Of a DNA stretch of 64,000 nucleotides, positions 24,544 through 34,123 are shown in pieces. The number at the start of each line of letters is the position of its first letter. Within the stretch, counting starts at the first letter, position 1. The notes beneath the pieces are model-generated. The model saw nothing but the letters and a program-made list of their open reading frames with translations. It ran no database searches and was not told the DNA's origin. Source of the stretch: Actinomadura macra NBRC 14102 (GTDB lineage: Bacteria > Actinomycetota > Actinomycetes > Streptosporangiales > Streptosporangiaceae); assembly GCF_001552215.1 (NCBI RefSeq), contig NZ_BCQT01000024.1:1-64000 (forward strand), read 5' to 3'. A program made the translations under genes and the position numbers.

Positions 24544-25188
24544 ATGACCTCTTCGGGAAGACCGCTGCGCGCCGACGCCCTGCGCAACCGAGCCAGGGTG
24601 CTCGCGGCCGCCGAGGCCGTCTTCGCGGCCCGGGGCACCACGGCCTCCACCGAGGAGGTCGCACGGGAGGCCGGTGTCGGAATCGGCACGGTGTTCCGGC
24701 ACTTTCCGACCAAGGAGTCCCTCCTGGAGGCCGTCCTGGCCGGCCTGCTGGAGCGGCTCGCCGAGGAGGCGCGCGCCCTGCTGGACTCGCCCGACCCCGG
24801 CGCGGCGTTCTTCGGCCTTCTCGCGCGGGTCGTTGGGCAGGCGGCGACCAAGCAGGCCGTCTCCGAGGCGCTGGCCCGGGCGGGTGTCGACGCCCGCGAG
24901 GCCGCCGGGCCGGCGCGCCCGGAGCTGAGGTCCGCGCTCGGTGTCCTGCTCGAACGGGCGCAGGGGGCGGGCGCCGTCCGCGCCGACGTGGGCCCGGCGC
25001 AGGTGCTGGCGCTGCTGGCGGGCCTGTCGTACGCGGCCGGGCACGCGGGGGCCGGCGACGATGTCCTCAAGATCGCCTTCGACGGCCTCCGGCCGCCCGG
25101 TGGAGCCCCGGTGGTGACACCTGTGGCACCGGTCAGCCGGCCAGCTCGGCCGGAAGATCGGCCTGGTGCAGGACGGTCAGGGACGTGA
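24544..25188 (+). CDS. TetR-family repressor
   Basis: A 214-residue TetR protein. The N-terminal HTH reads TASTEEVAREAGVGIGTVFRHFPTKESLL-like at about 30-60; the ligand domain follows. It probably represses itself and the divergent SnoaL-like gene through the two palindromes between them. The last 56 nt overlap the convergent helicase gene; the Pro/Arg-rich tail encoded there is unlikely to be structured. Confidence 0.9.
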   Translation: MTSSGRPLRADALRNRARVLAAAEAVFAARGTTASTEEVAREAGVGIGTVFRHFPTKESLLEAVLAGLLERLAEEARALLDSPDPGAAFFGLLARVVGQAATKQAVSEALARAGVDAREAAGPARPELRSALGVLLERAQGAGAVRADVGPAQVLALLAGLSYAAGHAGAGDDVLKIAFDGLRPPGGAPVVTPVAPVSRPARPEDRPGAGRSGT

Positions 25189-27199
25189 CGGCGCGGGTCA
25201 GCACCACGTACAGGCGGGCCAGGCCGCGCGCCTCGGCGGCGGCGATCGCGGCGGGCTCGGCGACGATCACGTGGTCGTACTCCAGGCCTTTGGCGAGGGC
25301 CGCCGGGATCACGAGCGGCCTCCCGGTGCCGTCGGACTCGGGTCCGAGCACCGTGTGCGCGACGCCGGCCGCCTCCAGGGCGGACGCGTGCGCCGCGACC
25401 TCGGCGTCCGCGACGATCAGGCCGACGGACCCCGGCCGTTCCAGCGCGTCACGAACGGCGCGGACGGTCGCCGGGAGCAGGTCGGGGACGCGGCGGATGT
25501 CCAGGGCCCCGGCGCCGGCGCGCAGCGAGACCGGCCGCTCCAGCTCCGGCGCGACGTGCGGGAGCAGGCGGGCGGCGTAGTCCAGGACGGTGCCGGGGAC
25601 GCGGAACCCCAGAGTCAGCTCGGTGACCTCCCCTTCCTGCCCGAGGTGGGCGAGAACGTCCTTCCAGGACCGCGCCGACCAGGCGGTGGTGCCCTGCGCA
25701 AGGTCGCCGAGGACGGTCGCCGAACCCGTCCCGCACCGGCGGCCGAGCGCGCGCAGCTGCATCGCCGACAGGTCCTGCGCCTCGTCCACGACGAGGTGTC
25801 CGAGGGACGCGGTGCGCTCGATCAGGCCGTGCAGCTCGTCCAGGAGAGCACGGTCTGCGGCGGTCCACCGGGCCGACCGATGTGACCGGGCGGGTCTCGG
25901 CCACAGCAGCACCGCCTGCTCATCCTCGTCGAGGACGCCCTTGGCGGCGACGCGCAGCAGGTCCGCGTCCGACAGGAGCCGATAGAGAACCTGCTCAGGG
26001 GTGACCTTGGGCCACACCTGGTCGAGGAGCTGCTTGACGGGCCGGCTCCGGGCGACCTGGTCCTGGACTCGGTCGTCGGTGGCCTCACCGCGCCGCTCCA
26101 TCCGCACCAGGATCTGGTGGGCGAGCCGCTGGGCGAACGCGGCCCGCCCGCTGCCGTAGCGGGTGGCGCCGCGCAGGGCGGCGGCGATCTCGCGGACCTC
26201 GTGGTCGGCGAGCCGGTAGCGGGACGCGCCGCGGGTGACGACGAGGCCGTCCTCGGGCTTGCGGACGTGCGCCCACAGTGCCCTGGAGACGACCTGCGCC
26301 ATCCGCGCGTCACCCTTGAGCGCGGACACCGCGGCCGGCTCCTGCCCCGCGGGCGCTCCGAGCAGATCGTCGACGGAGGCCTGTTCGACGCGGACCTCGC
26401 CGAGTGCGGGCAGCACCGCGGAGATGTAGGCGAGGAAAGCGCGGTTGGGCCCGACGATGAGCACCCCCGACTTTGAGAGCCGCTCGCGGTGCGTGAACAG
26501 CAGGTAGGCGGCACGGTGCAGGCCCACGGCGGTCTTGCCGGTGCCGGGCGCGCCCTGCACGCACACCGTCTGCGGCAGACCGGCGCGGACGATCACGTCC
26601 TGCTCGGGCTGGATCGTGGCGACGATGTCGCGCATCGGCCCGCTGCGGGGCCGCTCGATCTCCTCGGTGAGAATCCTTGACGGACGGTTCCGAGGGATGT
26701 GGGTGGCCCTCCCCCCACGAGAGTCCGGGCCGGTCGCGCCGCCGGGTGGCCCGTCGTACTGCTCGTCGAGCGGCTCGTCCTCGAACGCGGTCAGCTCGCC
26801 GCCCTGGAAACCGAACCGCCGCCGCAGCCGCCACCCCATCGGGTCGGCCGGGCCCGCCTGGTAGAACGCCCGTGACACGGGGGCGCGCCAGTCCAGGACG
26901 AGCGGCCGCCCTTCGGGGCCGTCGTGCACGTGCCTGCGCCCGACGTACATCACGGCGGGCAGGTCGGAGGGGACCGCGCCGTCGCGGTCCATCCGCCCGA
27001 AGAACAAGGGCGTGTCGGGGTGGTCGGCGAGCGCGGCGACCCGCTGGTCGAGCAGCGATTCCAGGAACTGTTTGGACACCCAGTCGGCCGCCACGTCCGC
27101 TGACAGGCCCGCGGCGTCCTCACGCATCCGGCGCAGCGCGGCACGGGACGCGGCGAGGTGGGCGCGCTCGGCGGCGAGTGTCGACGGTTCGGCGGGCAT
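25133..27199 (-). CDS. HelD-like superfamily 1 helicase (RNA polymerase recycling factor type)
   Basis: A 688-residue UvrD-like ATPase with an N-terminal helical arm (LAAERAHLAASRAALRRMRED), Walker A QGAPGTGKTAVGLHRAAYLL near residue 220, Walker B VVDEAQDLSAMQL near 470 and late motif LARLYVVLTRAVTSL. The layout matches actinobacterial HelD/HelR, which bind RNA polymerase and can displace it and rifampicin. It lacks a nuclease or the 2B-type extension of UvrD. ATG at 27199 follows AGGAGGTC. No rifamycin-associated element was found in the 85-nt gap to the M1 peptidase gene upstream. RNA polymerase binding is inferred from family. Confidence 0.87.
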   Translation of the reverse strand: MPAEPSTLAAERAHLAASRAALRRMREDAAGLSADVAADWVSKQFLESLLDQRVAALADHPDTPLFFGRMDRDGAVPSDLPAVMYVGRRHVHDGPEGRPLVLDWRAPVSRAFYQAGPADPMGWRLRRRFGFQGGELTAFEDEPLDEQYDGPPGGATGPDSRGGRATHIPRNRPSRILTEEIERPRSGPMRDIVATIQPEQDVIVRAGLPQTVCVQGAPGTGKTAVGLHRAAYLLFTHRERLSKSGVLIVGPNRAFLAYISAVLPALGEVRVEQASVDDLLGAPAGQEPAAVSALKGDARMAQVVSRALWAHVRKPEDGLVVTRGASRYRLADHEVREIAAALRGATRYGSGRAAFAQRLAHQILVRMERRGEATDDRVQDQVARSRPVKQLLDQVWPKVTPEQVLYRLLSDADLLRVAAKGVLDEDEQAVLLWPRPARSHRSARWTAADRALLDELHGLIERTASLGHLVVDEAQDLSAMQLRALGRRCGTGSATVLGDLAQGTTAWSARSWKDVLAHLGQEGEVTELTLGFRVPGTVLDYAARLLPHVAPELERPVSLRAGAGALDIRRVPDLLPATVRAVRDALERPGSVGLIVADAEVAAHASALEAAGVAHTVLGPESDGTGRPLVIPAALAKGLEYDHVIVAEPAAIAAAEARGLARLYVVLTRAVTSLTVLHQADLPAELAG

Positions 27200-27284
27200 G
27201 CGCGTGGACCTCCTGGGGCGAGGGGTGGGTGTGCTGAGGGCGAAACCCACTACCTTACCGGCCCACCGCCGCCGAGCAACCGGC

Positions 27285-28589
27285 TCAGGGCAGCGGCGGT
27301 AGCGCCTTCTCGCGGAGCCAGGTCGTGAAGAACGCGTCGAGCGGACGGCCCGCGATTCGTCCGGCCAGCGCGGTGAACTCGGCGGTCGTCACCGTCCCGT
27401 GCCGGTGCCCGGCGGTCCATTCGCGCATGGTCTGGAAGAACGCGTCGTCGCCGACGATTCGGCGGAGCGCGTGCAGGGTGAGCGCACCGCGTTTGTAGAC
27501 CCGGTCGTCGAAGATGCGCCGGGGGCCGGGATCGGCGAGGACGAGATCCCGCGGTTCCTGCGACAGGCGGGCGTGCCAGCGGCCGGCGTGCACGGCGGCG
27601 GACTCGCCGCCGGAGGCCTCCGACCACAGCCACTCGGCGTGGGTGGCGAAGCCCTCGTGCAGCCAGATGTCACGCCAGGACGCCAGCGTGAGGCTGTTGC
27701 CGAACCATTGGTGGGCGAGTTCGTGCGCGATGAGCCGCTCCTGACCGCGCTCACCGTCCACGTGGTTGGTCCCGAAGATCGACATGCCCTGTGCCTCGAC
27801 GGGGATCTCCAGCTCGTCGTCGGCGACCACGACCGTGTAGGCCCCGAACGGGTACGGGCCGAACAGCTGGGTGAACGCGGCGACCATGGCGCCCTGGCGG
27901 CCGAAGTCGTGCCGGACGCGCGGTTCGGCGGCCGAGGGGTAGTAGACGTGCTGCGGGACGGGGCCGTCCAGCTCCAGGAACTGGTATCGGCCGATCTGCA
28001 CGCTGGCCAGATAGGTCGCCATCGGCTCGCCCTGCTCGTACACCCAGGTGGTGGTCGCCCCGACTCGCCGCCTCGCCATCAGCCGCCCGTTCGCGACGAC
28101 CTCGTAGGCCGACGCGGTCGTCACCGCGATCCGGTAGCGGGCCTTGTCGTCGGGACGGTCGTTGCAGGGGAACCACGAGGGCGCGCCGATCGGCTGTCCC
28201 GCCACGATGGAGCCGTCGGTGAGCTGCTCCCAGCCGAGGCCGCCCCAGTGGCTGGACACCGGGGACGGATTGCCGGTGTAGCGGACCTCGACGGTGAACG
28301 CGGCTTCCCGCCCGATCGGGCGGGACGGGGTGACGTGCAGCTTCCCGTGCCGATGCCGGAACCGCGCGGGGGTCCCGTCCACCAGCACCTTGCCGATGCG
28401 GAACGCCCCGAAGTCCAGGGCGAGCCGGTCGAGCCGGTCGACGGCGACCGCCGACAGCCGCGCGGTGCCGCCGAGCCGGTTGGGGCCGACCCGGTACTCG
28501 AGTTCGAGGTCGTAGTGCCTGACGCGGTAGCGGTCGTCGCCATGGTCGGGGAAGTACGGGGCGTCTGCGCGGCCGGCGAGCGCCTTCAT
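27285..28589 (-). CDS. M1-family zinc aminopeptidase
   Basis: A 434-residue gluzincin: HELAHQWFGN with the third ligand in LHEGFATHAEW gives the HEXXH-X18-E site. The usual GAMEN exopeptidase loop is replaced by EAQGMSIFG, as in a known short M1 subgroup. The C-terminal ARM-repeat domain of large M1 enzymes is absent. No signal peptide is visible. It begins 33 nt after the Pls-type synthetase, in the same direction. M1 zinc aminopeptidases degrade epsilon-poly-L-lysine in Streptomyces albulus, so polymer turnover is a reasonable inference. Confidence 0.88.
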   Translation of the reverse strand: MKALAGRADAPYFPDHGDDRYRVRHYDLELEYRVGPNRLGGTARLSAVAVDRLDRLALDFGAFRIGKVLVDGTPARFRHRHGKLHVTPSRPIGREAAFTVEVRYTGNPSPVSSHWGGLGWEQLTDGSIVAGQPIGAPSWFPCNDRPDDKARYRIAVTTASAYEVVANGRLMARRRVGATTTWVYEQGEPMATYLASVQIGRYQFLELDGPVPQHVYYPSAAEPRVRHDFGRQGAMVAAFTQLFGPYPFGAYTVVVADDELEIPVEAQGMSIFGTNHVDGERGQERLIAHELAHQWFGNSLTLASWRDIWLHEGFATHAEWLWSEASGGESAAVHAGRWHARLSQEPRDLVLADPGPRRIFDDRVYKRGALTLHALRRIVGDDAFFQTMREWTAGHRHGTVTTAEFTALAGRIAGRPLDAFFTTWLREKALPPLP

Positions 28590-28621
28590 GCGGTGTTCAC
28601 GAACGGTCGGGTCCTCCGGGG

Positions 28622-31600
28622 TCAGTCATGGTCGCCGGGGGCCCAGGCCGCGATCGGGTTGCCGAGCCACCGGGTGCCGGCGGGCAACTGCTCGCCGCGC
28701 GTGACCAGGGACGCGGGTCCGACCGTGGTGCCCGCCCCGACCGAGGCCGCGGGGAGGACCACCCCGTTCGAGCCTAGCGTCGCGCCGGCCTCCAGCACGA
28801 CCGGGCCGACCCTCATGATCCGGTCGTGGAACAGGTGGGTCTGCAGAACGCAGCCGGGATTGATGCACGCGCCGTCGCCGAGCCGCACGAGATCGGCCTC
28901 GGGGAGCCAGTACGTCGCGCACCAGACGCCGCGTCCGACGCGGGCGCCGAGGGAGCGCAGCCAGAGGTTGAGCGGGGCGGTGCCGAGCCACGGTTCGGCG
29001 AACCAGGGCGCGGCGAGGACCTCGACGAAGTTGTCGGCCAGCTCGTTGCGCCACACGAACGAGCTCCACAGTTCCCGGTCGCCGGTGGCGATCCGTCCGG
29101 TGAGCGTCCACTTGGCGGCGGTCGTGACCGCGGCGGCCAGCACCCCGGCCGCGGCGAGGACGAGGCCCGCCAGCAGCGCCGCGGTCCCGGGCCCGTAGGC
29201 GGCGGCGAGAGCTTCGACGACGGCGGCGGCCAGCACCCCGACGGCCACGGTCGCCGCAGCCGGCACGATCCGGCACGCCTCCACGGCCGCGCGCGCCGCC
29301 TTGAGACGGCGAGGCGGCCGGTAGGTGCGGGACTGGTCGGCGGTGTCGACGGTCCGGCGCAGCCGCACCGGCGGCATCCCCAGATAGGACGCCCCGGCCT
29401 TGGCCTTCTTCGGCGCCGCCGACAGCACCCCGATCAGCCCGCCCTTGGGGACCTTGCGGCCGGGCGCGGTCATCCCGGAGTTGCCGAGGAAGGCGCGCTT
29501 GCCGATGCGGGCCCGCGCGACGCGCATCCGTCCGCCGCCCAGTTCGTAGGGCGCGACCATCGTGTCGTCGGCGAGGAACGCCCCGTCGGCGACCGAGGTC
29601 ATGGCGGGCAGCGCCAGGACGGTCGAGACCTCCACGTCCCGGCCGACCTTCATACCGAGGGCGCGCAGCCAGGCGGGGGTGAGGACGCTCGCGTACAGCG
29701 GGAACAGCCAGACGCGGGCCATCCCCATCAGCCGGCTCGACGCCCACGCCCGCCACGCCTGCGCGGAGTGCACCGGATGTTCACCCTCGCCGAGGCCGAG
29801 GCCGAGCAGGCGGACGGCGGCCAGGGTCGCGGCGGCGAACGCGGCCATGCCCGCGAGCGTCGCGGCGGGTACGGCCAGCAGCGCGGCGCCGAGCGCCTCT
29901 CCGAGAGTGGTGGTGCCGCGCATGAAGAGGGTGAGGACGGCAAGGCCTGGCAGCGCGGCGAGCAGCGGCAGGAGGCTCAGCAGGACGGCGGACGCTCCGT
30001 AGGCGAGCGTCCAGCGGCGCCGCCGCGGGGGACGGGCGGCGTCGGCGGGCCACCGGGCCTTGCCCCGGCGCACGGCGGGGGCACCCGCCCACCGCTGTCC
30101 CGCCGGGACGCGCCCCGTCACGGCGGAACCGGCCGCGACCTGTGCGTTCTTCCCGACACGGGCGCCGGGGAACAGCACGGCCCGGGCACCGACGGCGGCG
30201 CCGGCGCCGACCCGGATCTCGCCGACGCGCAGCACGTCGCCGTCGAGCCAGTGCCCGCTCAGGTCGGTCTCGGGCTCGATGGCGGCGCCGCGCCCGAGCC
30301 GGAGCATCCCGGTGACCGGGGGCGGGGAGTGCAGGTCGACGTCGGGGCCGATTCGCGCGCCGAGCGCGCGGGCGTAGAAGGCGAACCACGGCGCCCCCGA
30401 CAGCTCGGCCGCGCCCAGCCGGACGGCGAGTTGCTCGGCCGTCCACAACCGCAGGTGGACGGCACCGCCGCGCGGGTAGGCGCCGGGCCGCAGCCCGCGC
30501 AGCAGGAGCCGTGCCCCGGCGGCGGCCAGAGCCATCCGGCCCACCGGCGCGACGAACAGCAGCGCGCCCGCCAGCACCGCCCACCACGACACCCTGGGCG
30601 CCCAGGGGAACCCAGCGAGATTGTTGAACGCCGCCAGCCCGGTCACCCAGCGCATCGCGCCGAGGGTGAGCAGCGGGATCATCAGCAGCGTCTGGACGGC
30701 GGAGGCGAGTCTCGGCACCGGCCGCACGACGCGGCCGGGGGCGGGCGGCGCGTCCTGCCGTTCGCCGTCACCGAGGTGCGCGGCGAGGTCGCGCAGGGTC
30801 GGGTGCTCGTAGACGTCGCCGACGGCCACGGACGGGTGGCGCGAGCGGAGCGCGGAGACCAGGCGCGCGGCGCCGAGGCTGCTGCCGCCGAGCGCGAAGA
30901 AGTCCGCGCCGGGGCCGTCCGGGGCCTCCCCCAGCACCTCGGCCCACTGCTCGGCGAGCCATTCCTCGGCGCCGGTGAGCGGCTCGGCACCCTTGTCGCC
31001 CGCCGTGTCCGTGCCGGGCAGCGGCCAGGGCAGCGCGTCCCGATCGACCTTGCCGGACGTTCGTGTGGGAAGCGTGTCCAGCTCGGCCAGGCGCGGGACG
31101 AGCGAGGCGGGCAGCGCGTCGCGGAGCCGTTCGCGTGCGGCGTCCGCGTCGAATCCCGCGTCCGTGACCAGGTAGCCGACCAGGAGCCGGTGCCCGGCGG
31201 GGGTGGTGCGGACGGCCGCGGCGGCCCCGGTGACGCCGGGCAGTGCCTGGAGCGCGGCGTCCACCTCGCCCAGCTCGATCCGGCGGCCGCCGATCTTGAC
31301 CTGGTCGTCGGCGCGCCCGACGAACACCAGGCCGGCGGGCTCGGCCTTCACCAGGTCGCCGCTGCGGTAGGCGCGCTCCCAGCCGAGGGACGGCAGCGGG
31401 GCGTACTTCTCGGCGTCCTTGGCGGGATCGAGGTAGCGGGCCAGACCGACGCCGCCGATCACCAGCTCACCCGTCCCACCGGGGGCGACGGGCTCACCGG
31501 AGCCGTCGACGACGGCGAGGTCCCAGCCGTCCAGCGGCAGCCCGATCCGGACCGGGCCGTCGCCGCCGAGGGGCGCGGCGCAGGCCACGACGGTCGCTTC

Positions 31601-32479
31601 GGTGGGCCCGTAGGTGTTCCAGACCTGGCGGCCGGGAACGGCGAGCCGTGCCGCGAGCTCAGGCGGGCACGCCTCACCACCGAAGATCAGCAGCCGGATG
31701 CCGGCGAGGGTCTCGGCGGGCCACAGCGCGGCGAGGGTCGGGACGGTGGACACGACGGTGATGCGCTGCTCGGCGAGCCAGGGGCCGAGATCCATGCCCG
31801 TCCGGACGAGTGAGCGCGGCGCGGGCACCAGGCAGGCGCCGTGCCGCCACGCCAGCCACATCTCCTCACAGGAGGCGTCGAACGCCACCGACAGGCCCGC
31901 GAGGACGCGGTCGGACTCACGGGCGGGGAACAGCCGCGCCTCGGCGTCGACGAACGCGGCGGCGCTGCGGTGGGTGACGGCGACGCCCTTGGGCTTGCCG
32001 GTGGAGCCGGAGGTGAAGATGATCCAGGCGTCATCGTCCGGTTCCGGCCGCCCGGTACGGCCGCCGGGGACCCCCTGGAGGATGATCGCGCGGTCCTCGC
32101 CGATGACCGCACAGACCTCCGCCTCGCCGAAGACCAGCGTCGCGCGTTCGGCGGGGTCGTCGGCGTCCACGGGCACGTACGCGGCGCCCGCGGTCAGCAC
32201 CGCGAGGATCGCGACGTACAGGTCGGCGGTGCCGGACGGGACGCGCACGCCGACCCGGTCGCCGCGCCCGATCCCGGCCTGCTCCAGCTCCTTGGCCAGC
32301 AAGGTCGCCTCGGAGCGCAGGTCCTCGTAGTCGAGACGGGACGCGCCGTCGTCGAGCGCGGGCGCGTACGGATGCCGCAGCGCGGTCGCGTCGAGGACGT
32401 CCAGCAGCGTGCGCTCGGGCGGCGCGCCGCCCGTCGAATGGAAGACGGCACGGTCGGCGTCGGTCAGGAGTGGACGCAA
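28622..32479 (-). CDS. Pls/PosA-type nonribosomal peptide synthetase (homopoly-amino-acid synthetase-like)
   Basis: A 1,285-residue protein with an adenylation domain (IIFTSGSTGKPKG near residue 152; FDASCEEMW; NTYGPTEATV), a carrier domain with the phosphopantetheine serine in LGGSSLGAARL (about 530-545), and then a membrane half. About six hydrophobic segments separate three left-handed-beta-helix blocks with hexapeptide-like repeats (for example VGAGAAVGARAVLFPGARVG, IGKRAFLGNSGM, LEAGATLGSNGVVLP). This A-T-(6 TM)-C1-C2-C3 plan and length match the epsilon-poly-L-lysine synthetase Pls. No condensation domain of the usual type or thioesterase is present. The start is a TTG behind GGGGGAAA. 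The monomer cannot be assigned by eye. Confidence 0.92.
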   Translation of the reverse strand: MRPLLTDADRAVFHSTGGAPPERTLLDVLDATALRHPYAPALDDGASRLDYEDLRSEATLLAKELEQAGIGRGDRVGVRVPSGTADLYVAILAVLTAGAAYVPVDADDPAERATLVFGEAEVCAVIGEDRAIILQGVPGGRTGRPEPDDDAWIIFTSGSTGKPKGVAVTHRSAAAFVDAEARLFPARESDRVLAGLSVAFDASCEEMWLAWRHGACLVPAPRSLVRTGMDLGPWLAEQRITVVSTVPTLAALWPAETLAGIRLLIFGGEACPPELAARLAVPGRQVWNTYGPTEATVVACAAPLGGDGPVRIGLPLDGWDLAVVDGSGEPVAPGGTGELVIGGVGLARYLDPAKDAEKYAPLPSLGWERAYRSGDLVKAEPAGLVFVGRADDQVKIGGRRIELGEVDAALQALPGVTGAAAAVRTTPAGHRLLVGYLVTDAGFDADAARERLRDALPASLVPRLAELDTLPTRTSGKVDRDALPWPLPGTDTAGDKGAEPLTGAEEWLAEQWAEVLGEAPDGPGADFFALGGSSLGAARLVSALRSRHPSVAVGDVYEHPTLRDLAAHLGDGERQDAPPAPGRVVRPVPRLASAVQTLLMIPLLTLGAMRWVTGLAAFNNLAGFPWAPRVSWWAVLAGALLFVAPVGRMALAAAGARLLLRGLRPGAYPRGGAVHLRLWTAEQLAVRLGAAELSGAPWFAFYARALGARIGPDVDLHSPPPVTGMLRLGRGAAIEPETDLSGHWLDGDVLRVGEIRVGAGAAVGARAVLFPGARVGKNAQVAAGSAVTGRVPAGQRWAGAPAVRRGKARWPADAARPPRRRRWTLAYGASAVLLSLLPLLAALPGLAVLTLFMRGTTTLGEALGAALLAVPAATLAGMAAFAAATLAAVRLLGLGLGEGEHPVHSAQAWRAWASSRLMGMARVWLFPLYASVLTPAWLRALGMKVGRDVEVSTVLALPAMTSVADGAFLADDTMVAPYELGGGRMRVARARIGKRAFLGNSGMTAPGRKVPKGGLIGVLSAAPKKAKAGASYLGMPPVRLRRTVDTADQSRTYRPPRRLKAARAAVEACRIVPAAATVAVGVLAAAVVEALAAAYGPGTAALLAGLVLAAAGVLAAAVTTAAKWTLTGRIATGDRELWSSFVWRNELADNFVEVLAAPWFAEPWLGTAPLNLWLRSLGARVGRGVWCATYWLPEADLVRLGDGACINPGCVLQTHLFHDRIMRVGPVVLEAGATLGSNGVVLPAASVGAGTTVGPASLVTRGEQLPAGTRWLGNPIAAWAPGDHD

Positions 32480-32598
32480 ATTTCCCCCGGTGTCCAGGCG
32501 ATCGGCGGTCCTCTTCCACCCGCCAAACCGGACACTGTACTCGACAGCCGTGAACTACCCGGTGACGGAGCGCGCCGACCCCGTCACCAGGTGTGGGT

Positions 32599-33969
32599 TC
32601 AGCGGCGACGTGCAACGTCGTAGGCGGCGCAGCCGATCAGCTCCAGGGACACCTGGAGGCGCTGCCTGCTGACGTTGCCGCTGACGGTGTCCTCGGGGGT
32701 GTGGTAGACGGGTTCGAGCTGGCTCGGGGCCTCGCCGCCGCGCCAGCTGAAGTTCCCGGCGGCGATACCGCGCTCGAAGAAGGCCTCATGGTCGCTGGAG
32801 CCGCGGGCCGTCGGGCCCTTGGTCTGGCCGCTGTAGCCGAGCCGGGCGGCGGCGCCGCCGATGGCGGTCGTGGTGGTGTTGTCCTTACCGTCGACGGACA
32901 GCAGCCAGTAGGTGCCCGCCGGAGGGTGGCTGGTGGCGACCATGTCGTTCTGGAAGCAGCCGGTGATGCGGGCCGCCGCCGCGTCGTCCAACTGCTTGAC
33001 GTAGTGCCTGGCCCCGACGAGCCCGAGCTCCTCCGCTCCCCACAGGCAGAACCGCAGGTCCTGCTGGGTGGGCAGGCGGCGCATGGCGCGGGCGAGCTCC
33101 AGGCAGAGCACGGTGCCGCTGCCGTCGTCGTTTCCGCCGGGTGAGCCGGGGACGCTGTCGTAGTGGGCGCTGACGATGACCGCCTTGCCGCCGGGGTTGG
33201 GCAGCGTGGCCCGGCGTTCGGCGAGCACGTTGTAGGAGGTCAGCCCGGTGTGGGCGGTGACCTCCAGGGACAGCGAGCGGACGCCCGCGCGGATCAGCTC
33301 GCCGTGGTGCTCGGCAAGGCCGAGCACGGGGACGGGCACGGCCTCGCGCAGGGTCGGGAAGAACGACGCGGCCTTGCGCTCGGGGTAGGTCGTGCTGCGC
33401 ACGTTGACGATCAGGACGGCCAGCGCGCCCTTCGCGGCGGCTGCCTGCGCCTGCTCCTGCTCCTTGTCGAGGACGCGCGTGAACAGCGCGATCCGCCCGG
33501 TCAGGTCGGCGGTGACCTCGGTAGCGGTGCCGAGGTCGGTGATCCGTCCCCGCGCGCGGCCGGTGGCGCCGTTGGCGGCGGCGGCGCTCTGCCAGTGCTC
33601 GTCCCCGGCGCGCAACTCGGCCAGCTTCTTGTCGGGGACGGTGAACGGCTGCAGCTCGACGTCGTAGTCGAGGTCGAGCAGCGTTTCAGCGATGTAGTGG
33701 GCGGCACGGTGCTCGCGGCGGGTACCGGCGACGCGCCAGCCGATGTCGTCGCTGAGCACCCGCAGATGGCGGAGCGCGCGCCGGGCGTCGACGCGGGCGA
33801 CGACGGCCTTGTCGCCGGTGCTGAGGCTGGGGCCGCGCAGGGCGCCAGGGCGCTGCCGGGTCGCGGCGGCGGCGGTTCCGGGTAGCAGGCCGATGGTGGC
33901 GAAGCCGGCGAAGGCGGCGGCTCCGGCCAGTAGATCGCGGCGAGGAAGCTGGCGGGAGGACTGGGGCAT
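32599..33969 (-). CDS. Secreted M28-family zinc aminopeptidase (Tat substrate)
   Basis: A 456-residue exported peptidase. The N-terminus has a twin-arginine signal (RRDLLAGAAAFAGFATIGLL, cleavage probably after AAAA). A protease-associated insert precedes the catalytic region, where ligand motifs appear in order: SAHYDSVPGSPGGNDDGSG, WGAEELGLVGARHYV and finally VYHTPEDT. Co-catalytic zinc aminopeptidases of this type trim peptides outside the cell. ATG at 33969 has GAGGAG upstream. The gene is 119 nt upstream of the synthetase gene on the same strand, so co-transcription is possible. Confidence 0.9.
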   Translation of the reverse strand: MPQSSRQLPRRDLLAGAAAFAGFATIGLLPGTAAAATRQRPGALRGPSLSTGDKAVVARVDARRALRHLRVLSDDIGWRVAGTRREHRAAHYIAETLLDLDYDVELQPFTVPDKKLAELRAGDEHWQSAAAANGATGRARGRITDLGTATEVTADLTGRIALFTRVLDKEQEQAQAAAAKGALAVLIVNVRSTTYPERKAASFFPTLREAVPVPVLGLAEHHGELIRAGVRSLSLEVTAHTGLTSYNVLAERRATLPNPGGKAVIVSAHYDSVPGSPGGNDDGSGTVLCLELARAMRRLPTQQDLRFCLWGAEELGLVGARHYVKQLDDAAAARITGCFQNDMVATSHPPAGTYWLLSVDGKDNTTTTAIGGAAARLGYSGQTKGPTARGSSDHEAFFERGIAAGNFSWRGGEAPSQLEPVYHTPEDTVSGNVSRQRLQVSLELIGCAAYDVARRR

Positions 33970-34123
33970 GGCGTCTCCTCGTGGGTGTCGACAGGGGGCG
34001 CCTGATTGCCGCGAAACTATGAAAGCCAGGCATTTCCGACAAGATCGCAGAAGGTCCGCAACCGAACCGTGACCGGCGCGTCGTGGCTTGCCGCGCGCCG
34101 ACGCCTGCGAGAGGTTGGGCGCC

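Noticed and set aside
28826..31813. 995-codon open frame on the plus strand
   Set aside because: It is antisense to the Pls-type synthetase, rich in Arg, Gly and Gln without any domain; long antisense frames are normal at this GC content.
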